DNA of 19,075 nucleotides from DATGEO01 sp035310015 (GCA_035310015.1 DATGEO010000169.1:1-19075), one strand, 5' to 3'. Positions 7,375 to 15,009 are shown, numbered from the stretch's first letter. Numbers and translations: made by a program. Notes: a model not told the origin generated them from the sequence alone.

Positions 7375-8106
7375 ATGCCTAGACGACTCGTCCTTTCCGG
7401 CGTCGTCGCCGCCCTCACGGCCTTTGCCCTCGGCGGTGCCGTTCTCGCGGCCGGCGGAGGCGGCGGCTTCGGCAGTCCCGGCACCACCAAGTTCCAGGAC
7501 GTCAGCGCCAGCGCCGAGCTGAGCGACGGCAACGGCACGTTCCTTTTCCTCTACGTCGACCGCGGCATGCAGACCTTCAAGCTGCGGGGCGTCAGCGGGG
7601 CGCCCGTGATGTACGGGCCGGAGACGGTGTTGAACTACTTCGGCGAAAGCCCCGTTGGGGGATTCACGTACTTCAGCGGCTGCTTTGTCATACCGGACTC
7701 CGCGTTCTCCGTCGCGAGCAACCTGTCGACCGCGACGCTGGCTGTCGATCCCAGCATCGAAACGCCGTGCCCAGGCTTTCTGATTCCCGCCGATGCCGGC
7801 GGGCGTCCCGGCCTGTCGGGTCCCGCGCCTGACGCAGGCGGGGGCGGCGGCGGAGGCGGCGAAGGGATCACCGCCAATTTGACCTGGACATCGAACGGCG
7901 CGGTCACCTCATTTGACGTGACCACCAACGCGACCTGCCAGGGAGCCGTTGCGCACAGCGTGGGCAGCGCGCTCAACACGTTCGCCAGCGTTTCCGGAAC
8001 GATTTCCCTGCTCTCGGACGTCGAAACCGCATACGCCGCCGTGAACTCCTACAGCACCACCGAGGTGATCACGAGCGCTTTCTCGGACGCCTGCACAGGC
8101 GCCTGA
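7375..8106 (+). CDS. Secreted protein of unknown function with a Gly-rich linker
   Basis: I do not recognise a family. The 243-residue product starts with a clear Sec signal peptide (MPRRLVLSGVV, then a hydrophobic core ending near VLAAGG). The start ATG 7375 is chosen because AGGAGG at 7363-7368 is six bases upstream; a TTG at 7354 would place that site inside the gene. The mature protein has an N-terminal half of about 120 residues with two cysteines, a run of eight glycines around residues 155-165, and a C-terminal half of about 80 residues (ITANLTWTSNGAVTSFDVTT and onward) with two more cysteines. The cysteine pairs and beta-like alternation suggest two exported domains with disulfides. 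It is transcribed divergently from the cold-shock gene and converges on typA. Confidence 0.8.
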   Translation: MPRRLVLSGVVAALTAFALGGAVLAAGGGGGFGSPGTTKFQDVSASAELSDGNGTFLFLYVDRGMQTFKLRGVSGAPVMYGPETVLNYFGESPVGGFTYFSGCFVIPDSAFSVASNLSTATLAVDPSIETPCPGFLIPADAGGRPGLSGPAPDAGGGGGGGGEGITANLTWTSNGAVTSFDVTTNATCQGAVAHSVGSALNTFASVSGTISLLSDVETAYAAVNSYSTTEVITSAFSDACTGA

Positions 8107-8118
8107 CAACCCGCCGGG

Positions 8119-8139
8119 GGGGCCGGCTCGCCCGGCCCC
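8119..8139. terminator. Possible bidirectional terminator hairpin between convergent genes
   Basis: GGGGCCGG at 8119-8126 pairs perfectly with CCGGCCCC at 8132-8139 around a five-base loop, in the 44-base gap between two convergent stop codons. There is no T-run on either strand, so it may be a weak or factor-assisted terminator. Confidence 0.45.
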
Positions 8140-8150
8140 TCACCGCTCGT

Positions 8151-9989
8151 TCAGCGGCCGATCCCGGTGGTCTCCGCCGCCCGGCGGGCGCGCGACTGAT
8201 CGACCTCGGTGAGGTGGCGCTTGCGGAGCCGCAGATGCTTCGGCGTGACCTCCAGCAGCTCGTCGTCGACCAGGAAGTCGAGCGACTGCTCCAGGCTCTG
8301 GCGGCTTGCCGGCGTGAGCCGGACCGCGATGTCCGACGTCGACGACCGCACGTTGGACTGCTTCTTTTCCCGGCACACGTTGACGCGAATGTCGCCGGGC
8401 CGCTTCTGGACGCCGACGACCATGCCCTCGTAAACGGCTTCGCCTGGTTCGATGAAGGTCGTGCCGCGTTCCTGCGCGCCCGCCAGGCCGTAGGTCAGGG
8501 CGGTGCCGGCGGACGACGCTGTCAGCGCGCCGTTGCGCTGCTCGCGAAACTCGCCGGCCCACGGCCGGTAGCCGATGCCGATCGAGCCCATGAGGCCCGT
8601 GCCCGCGGTGAGGGTCAGGAAGCTGTTGCGGAAACCGATCAGGCCGCGCGTCGGGATGAGGTACTCGAGGCGCACGCCGCCCTTGCGGTCGTACGCGATC
8701 TCGATCATCTCTCCACGCCGCTTGCCCAGCGCTTCCGTGACCGCGCCGAGGTGCTCCTCGCGCACGTCGACGGTCAGGCGCTCGACCGGTTCCATGCGCC
8801 GGCCGTCGATGACCTTCACGATGGCCTCCGGCCGCGAGACCTCGAACTCATAGCCCTCGCGGCGCATCGTCTCGATGAGCACCGCGAGGTGCAGCTCACC
8901 GCGGCCGCTGACCTGGAACCGCTCCGCCGCGTCGGTGTCCTCGACGTGGAGCCCGAGGTTGGTGTCGAGCTCGCGGTAGAGGCGAGCACGCAGCTGACGG
9001 GTGGTCGAGAACTGTCCCTCGCGCCCGGCGAAGGGCGAGGTGTTGACGCCGAAGGTCATGCGCACGGTCGGCTCGTCGATCGCGATGCGGGGCAGCGGGT
9101 CCGGTGATTCGGGATCGGCGATGGTGTCGCCGATGGCGATCTCCTCGAGGCCGGTGAGCAGCACGATGTCGCCCGCGGCGGCGCGATCGATGGCGACGCG
9201 GTCGAGCCCTCGATAGACCAGGACCTGCGCCACCCTGGTCCGGCGAGCGCCGCCATGCGCATCGAGGACGGCGACCGGCTCGCCCGGCGCGATCGAGCCC
9301 CGGGAGATGCGCCCGATGGCCATCGTCCCCGTGTAGTCGTCGTATGCGCGGTTCGCCACCAGCATCTGGAAGCCGCCGGGCTCGACCACCGGTGCGGGAA
9401 TCGTCTCGATGATGGCCTGGAAGAGCGGCTCGAGGTCGGGAGCGAGTTCATCCGGCTCCGAACCGGCCCGGCCCTCCTTGGCGATGGCGTAGAGCACAGG
9501 GGCCTCGAGCTGGTCGGCGTCGTCCGCGAGCTCGAGGAACAGGTCATGCACCTTTTCGAGCGCCGCTTTCGGCTCCGCGTTGGCGCGGTCCACCTTGTTG
9601 ATCACCACCACGATGCGCAGCCCGACCTCGAAGGCCTTGCGCAGGACGAAGCGCGTCTGCGGCATCGGACCCTCGGCGGCGTCGACCAGGAGCAGGCAGC
9701 CGTCGGCCATGTTCAGCACCCGCTCCACCTCGCCGCCGAAGTCGGCGTGCCCCGGGGTGTCGATGATGTTGATGGTCACCTCGCCATGGCGGATCGACGT
9801 GTTCTTGGCGAGGATGGTGATGCCCTTCTCGCGCTCGAGATCGTTCGAGTCCATGATCAGCGTCCCCACCTGCTGGTTCTCCCGGAAGGTGTGGCTCTGC
9901 TTCAGGAGCGCGTCGACCAGGGTTGTCTTGCCGTGGTCGACGTGGGCGATGATCGCCACGTTGCGGACGTCATGGCGAATGTTGGTCAC
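8151..9989 (-). CDS. typA: Translational GTPase TypA/BipA
   Basis: Ribosome-associated GTPase involved in ribosome assembly and growth under stress. The GTPase domain is complete: G1 AHVDHGKT at 15-22, switch I region EREKGITILAKNT, G3 DTPGH at 77-81, and G4 NKVD at 131-134. Elongation-factor-like domains II, III and V follow, then the BipA-specific C-terminal domain (RPWAGEFREQRNGALTASS; YEGMVVGVQKRPGDIRVNVC). The length of 612 residues is normal. Translation begins with GTG at 9989 as the first codon before TNIRHDVRNVAIIAHVDHG; no Shine-Dalgarno sequence is visible, and a -10-like box lies ten bases upstream. It converges with the secreted-protein gene. Confidence 0.96.
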   Translation of the reverse strand: MTNIRHDVRNVAIIAHVDHGKTTLVDALLKQSHTFRENQQVGTLIMDSNDLEREKGITILAKNTSIRHGEVTINIIDTPGHADFGGEVERVLNMADGCLLLVDAAEGPMPQTRFVLRKAFEVGLRIVVVINKVDRANAEPKAALEKVHDLFLELADDADQLEAPVLYAIAKEGRAGSEPDELAPDLEPLFQAIIETIPAPVVEPGGFQMLVANRAYDDYTGTMAIGRISRGSIAPGEPVAVLDAHGGARRTRVAQVLVYRGLDRVAIDRAAAGDIVLLTGLEEIAIGDTIADPESPDPLPRIAIDEPTVRMTFGVNTSPFAGREGQFSTTRQLRARLYRELDTNLGLHVEDTDAAERFQVSGRGELHLAVLIETMRREGYEFEVSRPEAIVKVIDGRRMEPVERLTVDVREEHLGAVTEALGKRRGEMIEIAYDRKGGVRLEYLIPTRGLIGFRNSFLTLTAGTGLMGSIGIGYRPWAGEFREQRNGALTASSAGTALTYGLAGAQERGTTFIEPGEAVYEGMVVGVQKRPGDIRVNVCREKKQSNVRSSTSDIAVRLTPASRQSLEQSLDFLVDDELLEVTPKHLRLRKRHLTEVDQSRARRAAETTGIGR

Positions 9990-9999
9990 GGGACGCTCA

Positions 10000-10005
10000 A
10001 CTATA
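10000..10005 (-). promoter_or_regulatory. Candidate -10 box of typA
   Basis: A minus-strand TATAGT lies ten bases before the GTG start. The space between has no ribosome site, which fits a leaderless or near-leaderless mRNA. No good -35 box is visible. Confidence 0.4.
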
Positions 10006-10012
10006 CGGTCCT

Positions 10013-10249
10013 AAATCGGCCCCACTCGGCGAGCACGTGGCTAAGATCGGGCGGGCGTGCGCCCTGCGGGAGGGTCATGAGTCTGCACTCACCGGAGCCG
10101 GATGCCCGCTCATAGGAAGTATTCCTGGTCCCGCAGCGCGTCGTAGTTCGGGAGAGCGACGAGCAGTTCGTCGAGGGATTTCACTAACGCACCGATGCCT
10201 GTTCGCCTGAACGTGTAGGTGCCCCCCGGAGCCGGTCGTTTGGCATGTG
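10013..10249. other. Intergenic region between typA and tRNA-Leu(CAA)
   Basis: About 240 bases without a convincing gene. The only coding hint is a 24-codon minus-strand frame from GTG 10184 to the stop at 10110-10112, encoding MKSLDELLVALPNYDALRDQ plus four residues. It looks amphipathic but has no ribosome site. The rest shows no clear terminator, repeat or promoter. Confidence 0.4.
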
Positions 10250-10335
10250 TGGTGCCGAGAGCGAGAGTCGAACTCGCACGTCCTTGCGGACATCGGTTTT
10301 TGAGACCGACGCGTCTGCCATTCCGCCACCTCGGC
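10250..10335 (-). tRNA. tRNA-Leu (anticodon CAA)
   Basis: Class II tRNA of 86 bases including an encoded CCA end. The acceptor stem GCCGAGG pairs with TCTCGGC (one G-T pair). The D-arm region is TGGCGGAATGGCAGACGCG, and the anticodon stem TCGGT/ACCGA encloses CTCAAAA, giving anticodon CAA. A long variable arm TGTCCGCAAGGACGT and a T-arm with GTTCGAC follow. It reads codon UUG. It faces away from the AMIN/FecR genes. Confidence 0.96.
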
Positions 10336-10360
10336 GACCTTTTGTTTGGGTCTCGCTGAT

Positions 10361-10366
10361 TATCAT
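10361..10366 (+). promoter_or_regulatory. Candidate -10 box for the AMIN-like lipoprotein gene (leaderless)
   Basis: TATCAT lies six bases before the GTG at 10373, in an AT-rich patch after the tRNA gene. This is the spacing expected for transcription starting at the start codon itself. No -35 box with good spacing is seen. Confidence 0.4.
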
Positions 10367-10372
10367 TCCCCG

Positions 10373-10972
10373 GTGCTTCGAACCGCCGTCGCGACGTGCT
10401 GCAGCCTCCTGCTCGCAGCCGCCTGCACCGCCTCCACCTCGCCCACGGCGTCGGTCTCGTCCGATGCCGCCACGTCGGGCCGGACGGGTCCCGTGATCGC
10501 GCCTCCCCCCGTCACGCCGCCGACGCCTCCGGGGAACAACCTGCCGGCGTTCGCCTGCAAGGACGCGACCGGTGGCTCGGCGGGCGGCGTCGGCGTGACC
10601 GCGGTTCGCGTCGGCGAGCAGCCCGGCTTCGATCGCTTCGTCCTGCAGTTCGACAGCAACGTGCCCCAGTACAGCGTCAAGCGCCAGGCCAAGCCGGTCT
10701 TCACCCAGGGCGGGAGCGGCCAGACCATCACGCTCAGCGGCACGTACGGCGTGCTGATCGTCCTGCACTCCACGAGCGAGAGCGCAACCTACAGCGGCCC
10801 CAGCGACTTTCCGCACTCCGACTTCGTAGTGCTGAAGGAGGCGCGGCTGATCCAGGATTTCGAAGGCAGCGTGTCCTGGGGGCTCGGGCTCGGCTCCGCC
10901 GCTTGCATGCGCGTGTTCAGCCTCACCGACCCGGCACGGCTCGTCATCGACTTCCAAACCCCGACCTCCTGA
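10373..10972 (+). CDS. AMIN-like domain lipoprotein
   Basis: Predicted surface lipoprotein of about 199 residues. The GTG start gives VLRTAVATCCSLLLAAAC, a short lipoprotein signal with Cys18 as the likely lipidated residue; a TTG at 10346 would give a poorer signal peptide. A Ser/Thr/Pro-rich linker follows to about residue 55. The remaining domain (VTAVRVGEQPGFDRFVLQFD; KEARLIQDFEGSVSWGLGLG; RVFSLTDPARLVIDF at the end) resembles the AMIN-like domain found in exported proteins of high-GC bacteria. AMIN domains in other proteins bind cell-wall or envelope parts; this role is inferred only. It is 17 bases upstream of a FecR-domain gene in the same direction. Confidence 0.78.
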   Translation: MLRTAVATCCSLLLAAACTASTSPTASVSSDAATSGRTGPVIAPPPVTPPTPPGNNLPAFACKDATGGSAGGVGVTAVRVGEQPGFDRFVLQFDSNVPQYSVKRQAKPVFTQGGSGQTITLSGTYGVLIVLHSTSESATYSGPSDFPHSDFVVLKEARLIQDFEGSVSWGLGLGSAACMRVFSLTDPARLVIDFQTPTS

Positions 10973-10974
10973 CT

Positions 10975-10980
10975 TAAAGT
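10975..10980 (+). promoter_or_regulatory. Candidate -10 box for the first FecR-domain gene
   Basis: TAAAGT lies directly after the AMIN-like stop and nine bases before the ATG at 10990, with no ribosome site in between. It may give a leaderless transcript, or the gene may be read through from the gene upstream. Confidence 0.35.
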
Positions 10981-10989
10981 TCGGCGGCA

Positions 10990-12414
10990 ATGGCGATGGA
11001 GCCGCCTGGCGCTCAGCCCGCACCGGCCGCACCTCCGCCACCCGGCAAAAAGTCCGGCTGCGCCGGCTGCAGCGTCAGCTGCCTCGGCTGCCTGGGCGTG
11101 ATCGCGCTCGTGATCATCCTGCTGCTCGGCGGCGGCTACTTCTTCTTCGTCGCCCAGGCCCAGGCCGGGGTCGCATCGCCGGCCGCGCTGCTGGTCGCCA
11201 CCGACCCGGTGGAGGTCGGCCACAACGACAGCGGTTACGCGCCCGCGAATTCCGGCCAGTCGCTCGACGCCGGCAGCTCTGTGCGCACCGGCCACACCGG
11301 TCGCGCCACGATCCAGTTCCCGGATGGCTCGCTCACCCGGGTCGCCCCGGACACCACGGTCACGATCACCAGCGCGCAGCTGAACACCGCGGGCTCGTTG
11401 AAGTCGGCGACGCTGGCCGAGAAGATCGGCAGAACGTTCAGCGTGGTCCAGAAGCTCACGGGCGGCGCGACCTTCAAAGTCTCCGGCCACTCGGTGAGCG
11501 CCGAGGTCCGTGGCACCCAGTTCGAGGTGGTCGTCAACTCCGACTTCAGCAACCTCTTCAAGGTCTTCGACGGGTCCGTCGTGGTCGCCGGCCAGACGAC
11601 GGTGACGCTCCGCGCCGGGCACCAGGTCACCGTCGACCCCGACGGCAGGGTCGGGAATCCGCAAAGCATCCGACCAGACCGCAACGATCCGTACCAGCTC
11701 GAGGTTCAGTGCGCCGACGCCGTATCTCGGGGCCCGGACGCCGGGACCGTGCAGACCACGACCGGCGGACCCCTGTCCACGGGCCAGAGCGCCGATGTCT
11801 TCTACAACTCGCCCGGCGGCTCGGTCAGCGTGGCGCTCTGCTGGCCCGGCGGCCAAATGGCGATCGCGCTCACCGACCCCAACGGCTCGCAGCACTCATC
11901 GTTCGGGCCGTCTGGCTCGGTGCTCAAAGCGGCAGGGCCGGCCGGCCGCTGGACTGCCCTCGTCAACGCGGTGAACGTCCCCGTTCCCGAGCCGTTCGCG
12001 GTCGCGTTCTCATCCGACGTCGGTTGCGCCGGACAAACCTTCGACGATGGCGCCACCGTGCGCCAGGTGCTCAGCAACAACGAGCTTGCGCACAGCCTGG
12101 GTCAGTCGGGCATCACCGGGATCACCATCCAGGTGCAGGGCACGTCCTCCACCTCGGCCACGATCTATTACGCGTACAGCGGCAATGGAATTGACGTCTC
12201 GTGGATGATCGACTTCTACGCCGCGACGCCCAACCTCGGGTACGTGTTCACTTCGGTCAAGGTGCACGGCATCGACATCACGACCCAGTTCGTGTCGCGG
12301 CTCAACGCTGCCGGAGCCGCGGTGACGTCGATCCCGCAGAACTACATTGTCGACCGCGTGTACTCATGCGTCGGGCCCGACGGCGACATGATGGTCATCG
12401 AGGGTCATCACTAG
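10990..12414 (+). CDS. FecR-domain single-pass membrane protein, paralog 1
   Basis: 474-residue protein. Order: a Pro/Ala-rich N-terminal tail (1-20), four cysteines in the pattern C24-x2-C27-x3-C31-x2-C34 abutting a transmembrane helix (about 36-56), a FecR domain at about 95-215 (IQFPDGSLTRVAPDT; AEVRGTQFEV at 171-180; AGHQVTVDPDG), a beta-rich region resembling pre-peptidase C-terminal sandwiches (about 245-345), and a final region ending VDRVYSC then MMVIEG. The helix and positive residues before it put the tail inside and the FecR part outside (inference). FecR domains occur in sigma-factor regulators and in envelope proteins; no sigma factor is present here. Start could also be ATG 10996. 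The next gene on this strand is its paralog. Confidence 0.82.
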   Translation: MAMEPPGAQPAPAAPPPPGKKSGCAGCSVSCLGCLGVIALVIILLLGGGYFFFVAQAQAGVASPAALLVATDPVEVGHNDSGYAPANSGQSLDAGSSVRTGHTGRATIQFPDGSLTRVAPDTTVTITSAQLNTAGSLKSATLAEKIGRTFSVVQKLTGGATFKVSGHSVSAEVRGTQFEVVVNSDFSNLFKVFDGSVVVAGQTTVTLRAGHQVTVDPDGRVGNPQSIRPDRNDPYQLEVQCADAVSRGPDAGTVQTTTGGPLSTGQSADVFYNSPGGSVSVALCWPGGQMAIALTDPNGSQHSSFGPSGSVLKAAGPAGRWTALVNAVNVPVPEPFAVAFSSDVGCAGQTFDDGATVRQVLSNNELAHSLGQSGITGITIQVQGTSSTSATIYYAYSGNGIDVSWMIDFYAATPNLGYVFTSVKVHGIDITTQFVSRLNAAGAAVTSIPQNYIVDRVYSCVGPDGDMMVIEGHH

Positions 12415-12515
12415 GTCCCTCCGCTCCTCGCGCCGGCGGCCATTCCAGCGGTGAAGGTCTCCTTCAGGGCGGGCACGCGGATGCAGGCGAACCGAACCAG
12501 GGCCCGGCGGGACAT
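12411..12515 (-). CDS. Possible 34-residue small protein antisense to the gap between the FecR genes
   Basis: Minus-strand frame starting MSRRALVRFACIRVPALKET and ending with a Gly/Ala/Ser-rich tail. A good ribosome site, AAGGTGG at 12529-12523, lies seven bases before its ATG at 12515. Its TAG stop shares the CTAG tetranucleotide with the stop of the FecR gene on the other strand. It occupies most of the 168-base intergenic space. I recognise no family, and chance cannot be excluded at this length. Confidence 0.28.
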   Translation of the reverse strand: MSRRALVRFACIRVPALKETFTAGMAAGARSGGT

Positions 12516-12542
12516 GAACCGACCACCTTGGCGATATCCCGC

Positions 12543-12569
12543 TTGATCTCGCGGCGCGGCTGCTAAGGT
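12543..12569 (+). promoter_or_regulatory. Candidate promoter for the second FecR-domain gene
   Basis: TTGATC at 12543-12548 and TAAGGT at 12564-12569 are 15 bases apart, with the ATG 13 bases further on. The -10-like box and following TTCGGC resemble those before paralog 1 (TAAAGTTCGGC). No ribosome site precedes the ATG. The spacing is short, so confidence is limited. Confidence 0.35.
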
Positions 12570-12582
12570 TTCGGCTGCGCGT

Positions 12583-13962
12583 ATGGCAGCAGCAGCCCCG
12601 GCAAAAAAGAGGGGCCGGGGCGGTCTCCGGCTCATCGTCGTCTTGGTGGTGATCGTGCTCATCGTCGTCGGGCTGCTGGTAGGCCTCAGCGTCGCCGCCT
12701 CGGCGGCCACCAACGTGGGCGCCACGCTGACGGTCTTCGTGCCCAGCATCTCCATCGAGCGCGCCGGCGGAGGCTATGCACCGGCGACGTCGGGCGCCGT
12801 CGTCGAGCCGGGCGACTCGGTGAAGACGGACGCCAAGGGCCGCGGCGAGATCAGGTTCCCGGACGGGACGCTGATGCGGCTGGCGACCAACACCGAGATC
12901 AGCCTCACCAACTCCCACTTCGCCAAGGACGGCAACGTCCACGACATCTCCATCCTCGAGAAGGCCGGGCGCACCCTCAGCGAGGTTCAGCACCTGGTGG
13001 GCGGTGCGACGTTCCAGGTCGTCGGCAACACCACGACCGCCTCGGTGAGAGGAACGAAGTTCGAGGTCCTGGTCCACGCCGACGCCTCGGTCGTGATCAA
13101 GCTGTTCGAAGGCGGCCTCGACGTGGACGGCAAGAGCGGCCACGTGCACATCAACGCCGGCCAGCAGGTGACCATCGCGCCCGACGGCACCATCGGCACG
13201 CCCGGACCGATCCAGCCCGACCCGAACGACCCGTTCAGCGAGGACCTGAAGGCCGATCAGCAGGTCGAGACCGACACCACTCCGGGCACCGAGCAGGACT
13301 ACACGGGCGGGCTGCTGCACAACGGCGAAGAGCAGCAGTTCACGTACAGCTTCGCCGGCGGCAGCGACATCAAGGCGGCTCTGGCGTACCCGGGCAGCCT
13401 GATGAAGCTGCAGATCGAGGCGCCCGACGGACACGACTACAGCAGCACCGGGCCCTCGCCCATCGTCATCACGGTTCCCGACCCCCCGCCCGGGATCTAC
13501 AAGATCGACGCCATCGGCATCAGCGGTCTGAACCCCGACGGCGAGGTGCCGTACGTCAGCGTCGCGGCGGTCGAGCCGTGCCAGACGTCGGACATCTCGC
13601 AGAACGGGGCGGTGCGGAAGTCGTTCACCGGCCCGGCGCTCGCTGCATCGGTGCAGGTGCAGGGCCTGAGCAACCTGAGCATCAACGTCCTCGGCCAGTT
13701 CATCGCCGGCGCGATCCTGCAGGGCGGCGCGAGCTACAACGGTGTGCCGCTGACGGGCACAGTGCTCCTGTATGCCCACGGCGGGAACCTCGGGCTGATC
13801 CCGGTGGCGGCGACGGCGTTCGGGGTGAACATCCCGGCGCAGCAGGCCGCCCAGCAGATCGGATCGGCGCTGGGGCAGGACCCGGCGAACATAGGGGTCG
13901 GGTTTCACATCGACCGCCTGTTCACGTGCCAGGGCGTCGTCATGATCGACGGGAGAAGTTAG
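12583..13962 (+). CDS. FecR-domain single-pass membrane protein, paralog 2
   Basis: 459-residue paralog of the preceding gene. A short basic tail (KKRGRGG) precedes a transmembrane helix at about 16-40; the cysteine cluster of paralog 1 is absent. The FecR domain is at about 75-200 (IRFPDGTLMRLATNTEISLT; TASVRGTKFEV at 152-162; AGQQVTIAPDG). A beta-sandwich-like region follows (GEEQQFTYSFAGGSDIKAAL; PPPGIYKIDAIGI), then a C-terminal region ending IDRLFTC and VVMIDG, matching the end of paralog 1. The same architecture in tandem points to duplication followed by divergence. Role unknown; the outside location of the FecR and sandwich domains is inferred from the helix and flanking charge. Confidence 0.82.
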   Translation: MAAAAPAKKRGRGGLRLIVVLVVIVLIVVGLLVGLSVAASAATNVGATLTVFVPSISIERAGGGYAPATSGAVVEPGDSVKTDAKGRGEIRFPDGTLMRLATNTEISLTNSHFAKDGNVHDISILEKAGRTLSEVQHLVGGATFQVVGNTTTASVRGTKFEVLVHADASVVIKLFEGGLDVDGKSGHVHINAGQQVTIAPDGTIGTPGPIQPDPNDPFSEDLKADQQVETDTTPGTEQDYTGGLLHNGEEQQFTYSFAGGSDIKAALAYPGSLMKLQIEAPDGHDYSSTGPSPIVITVPDPPPGIYKIDAIGISGLNPDGEVPYVSVAAVEPCQTSDISQNGAVRKSFTGPALAASVQVQGLSNLSINVLGQFIAGAILQGGASYNGVPLTGTVLLYAHGGNLGLIPVAATAFGVNIPAQQAAQQIGSALGQDPANIGVGFHIDRLFTCQGVVMIDGRS

Positions 13963-13986
13963 GGCGCAGCCGCGCGCGCGGCGTCA

Positions 13987-14006
13987 CCTCCCCGCACGCG
14001 GGGAGG
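13987..14006. terminator. Hairpin terminator between convergent FecR and kinase-like genes
   Basis: CCTCCCCGC pairs perfectly with GCGGGGAGG around a two-base loop, followed on the plus strand by TTTA. An outer GTCAC/GTGAC pair (13983-13987 and 14011-14015) could serve as an alternative stem. It sits 25 bases after the FecR stop, and the kinase-like stop codon (14008-14010) lies in the T-stretch. The T-run is short. Confidence 0.6.
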
Positions 14007-14007
14007 T

Positions 14008-15009
14008 TTAGTGACCTAGCGCGTGCGTGAGTTTTACCAGCAGCGACAGGCCTTCGCCGTCCAGCAGCCACGCCCCGCCGGCCACCACGACCACCAGCGC
14101 AAGAAGGCCGCTCACGACCATGCTGCCCCGATGCATGTGCGGGTGCAGCCAGTGCTCCTTCCGCTCCACCACCTCCTCCTCTTGGGGAGGATTGAGCGAG
14201 GCACGCAAGCTCGCCAGCAGCTCGCCGGCGGTGGCCGGGCGGCGCGCCGGGTCGCGGTCCATGGCCAGCTGCAGCGTGCGCGAGAACTCCTCCGGGAGGT
14301 CGGCGACGACGTCGCGCGCGGACGGCGGCGGCTCGTAGAGGCGACGGCTCAAGGTCTCGATCCAGCTGCGTGACGTGAACGGCCTCTGGCCCGTCACGGC
14401 GTGGAAGATCACCGCCGCGAGCGAGTAGACGTCGGCGCGCGCGTCGACCTCCCGGCCGACCAGCCGCTCGGGTGCAACGTAGTCCGGCGCCATGGGCCCG
14501 GCGGCGCCCGGCCCGTTGCTGAACGACGCGATCGTGCCCAGCCCGAAGCCCGTGAGCATCGTGCGGCCGTCGTCCGCGAGCAGGATGTTGGCGGGCTTGA
14601 CATCGCGGTGAATGGTCGCGCGGGAATGCGCGTAGTCGAGGGCCGACGCGATCGGCTCGAGCAGCTCGATGACTCCGAGGGGATCGTGCTCGGCCCCATC
14701 GGTGAGGACGTCGTCGAGCGTCTTGCCGGGGATGATCTCGGTCACGAGGTAGGGGCAGTCGCCGGCGTACGCGAGCTCATACAGGCGCGGAATGGCCGGG
14801 TGCTCCAGTGCGACGTAGGACCGCAGCTCGAGCAGGAACCGCCGCGAGTAGCTGACGTCCCGAGCCGCGCCGGTGCCCACGGTGCGCAGCGCGACCTTGC
14901 GGTGCAGGCGAGGATGCTCGGCCTCGTAGAGCGTGCCGAGACTGTCCTGGTCTACCTCGCGCAGGACCTTGTAACCCCCGTAGCGATGCCCGTTCGTATT
15001 CACAGCCAT
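14008..15009 (-). CDS. Membrane-anchored Ser/Thr kinase-like protein, probable pseudokinase
   Basis: 333 residues with a bacterial Hanks-type kinase fold at about 12-275 and a transmembrane helix at about 297-316, leaving a 17-residue outer tail. Conserved parts: alphaC-type Glu61, HRDVKPAN with Asp136 and Asn141, and APE at 179-181. Key losses: the beta3 VAxK lysine is Arg42 (VALR), the DFG aspartate is Gly154 (GFG), and the Gly loop reads DQDSLGTLYEA instead of GxGxxG. These residues position ATP and magnesium, so catalysis is unlikely, though some unusual kinases escape this rule. The codons (CGC, GGC) are clear in the DNA. No PASTA or other sensor domain is attached. It converges with the FecR gene pair and is divergent from tRNA-Leu(TAG). 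Confidence 0.9.
   Translation of the reverse strand: MAVNTNGHRYGGYKVLREVDQDSLGTLYEAEHPRLHRKVALRTVGTGAARDVSYSRRFLLELRSYVALEHPAIPRLYELAYAGDCPYLVTEIIPGKTLDDVLTDGAEHDPLGVIELLEPIASALDYAHSRATIHRDVKPANILLADDGRTMLTGFGLGTIASFSNGPGAAGPMAPDYVAPERLVGREVDARADVYSLAAVIFHAVTGQRPFTSRSWIETLSRRLYEPPPSARDVVADLPEEFSRTLQLAMDRDPARRPATAGELLASLRASLNPPQEEEVVERKEHWLHPHMHRGSMVVSGLLALVVVVAGGAWLLDGEGLSLLVKLTHALGH

Noticed and set aside
7805..7865. Glycine-codon run in the secreted protein gene as a phase-variable repeat
   Set aside because: The run is made of mixed GGC, GGG and GGA codons, not a homopolymer or uniform repeat, so slippage is unlikely.
10075..10184. Small minus-strand frames between typA and tRNA-Leu(CAA)
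   Set aside because: The 24-codon frame has no ribosome site and the longer frame runs into the tRNA gene; neither can be supported as a gene.
13966..13983. Alternating CG run after the second FecR gene as a Z-DNA or regulatory element
   Set aside because: It is short and expected by chance in such GC-rich sequence.
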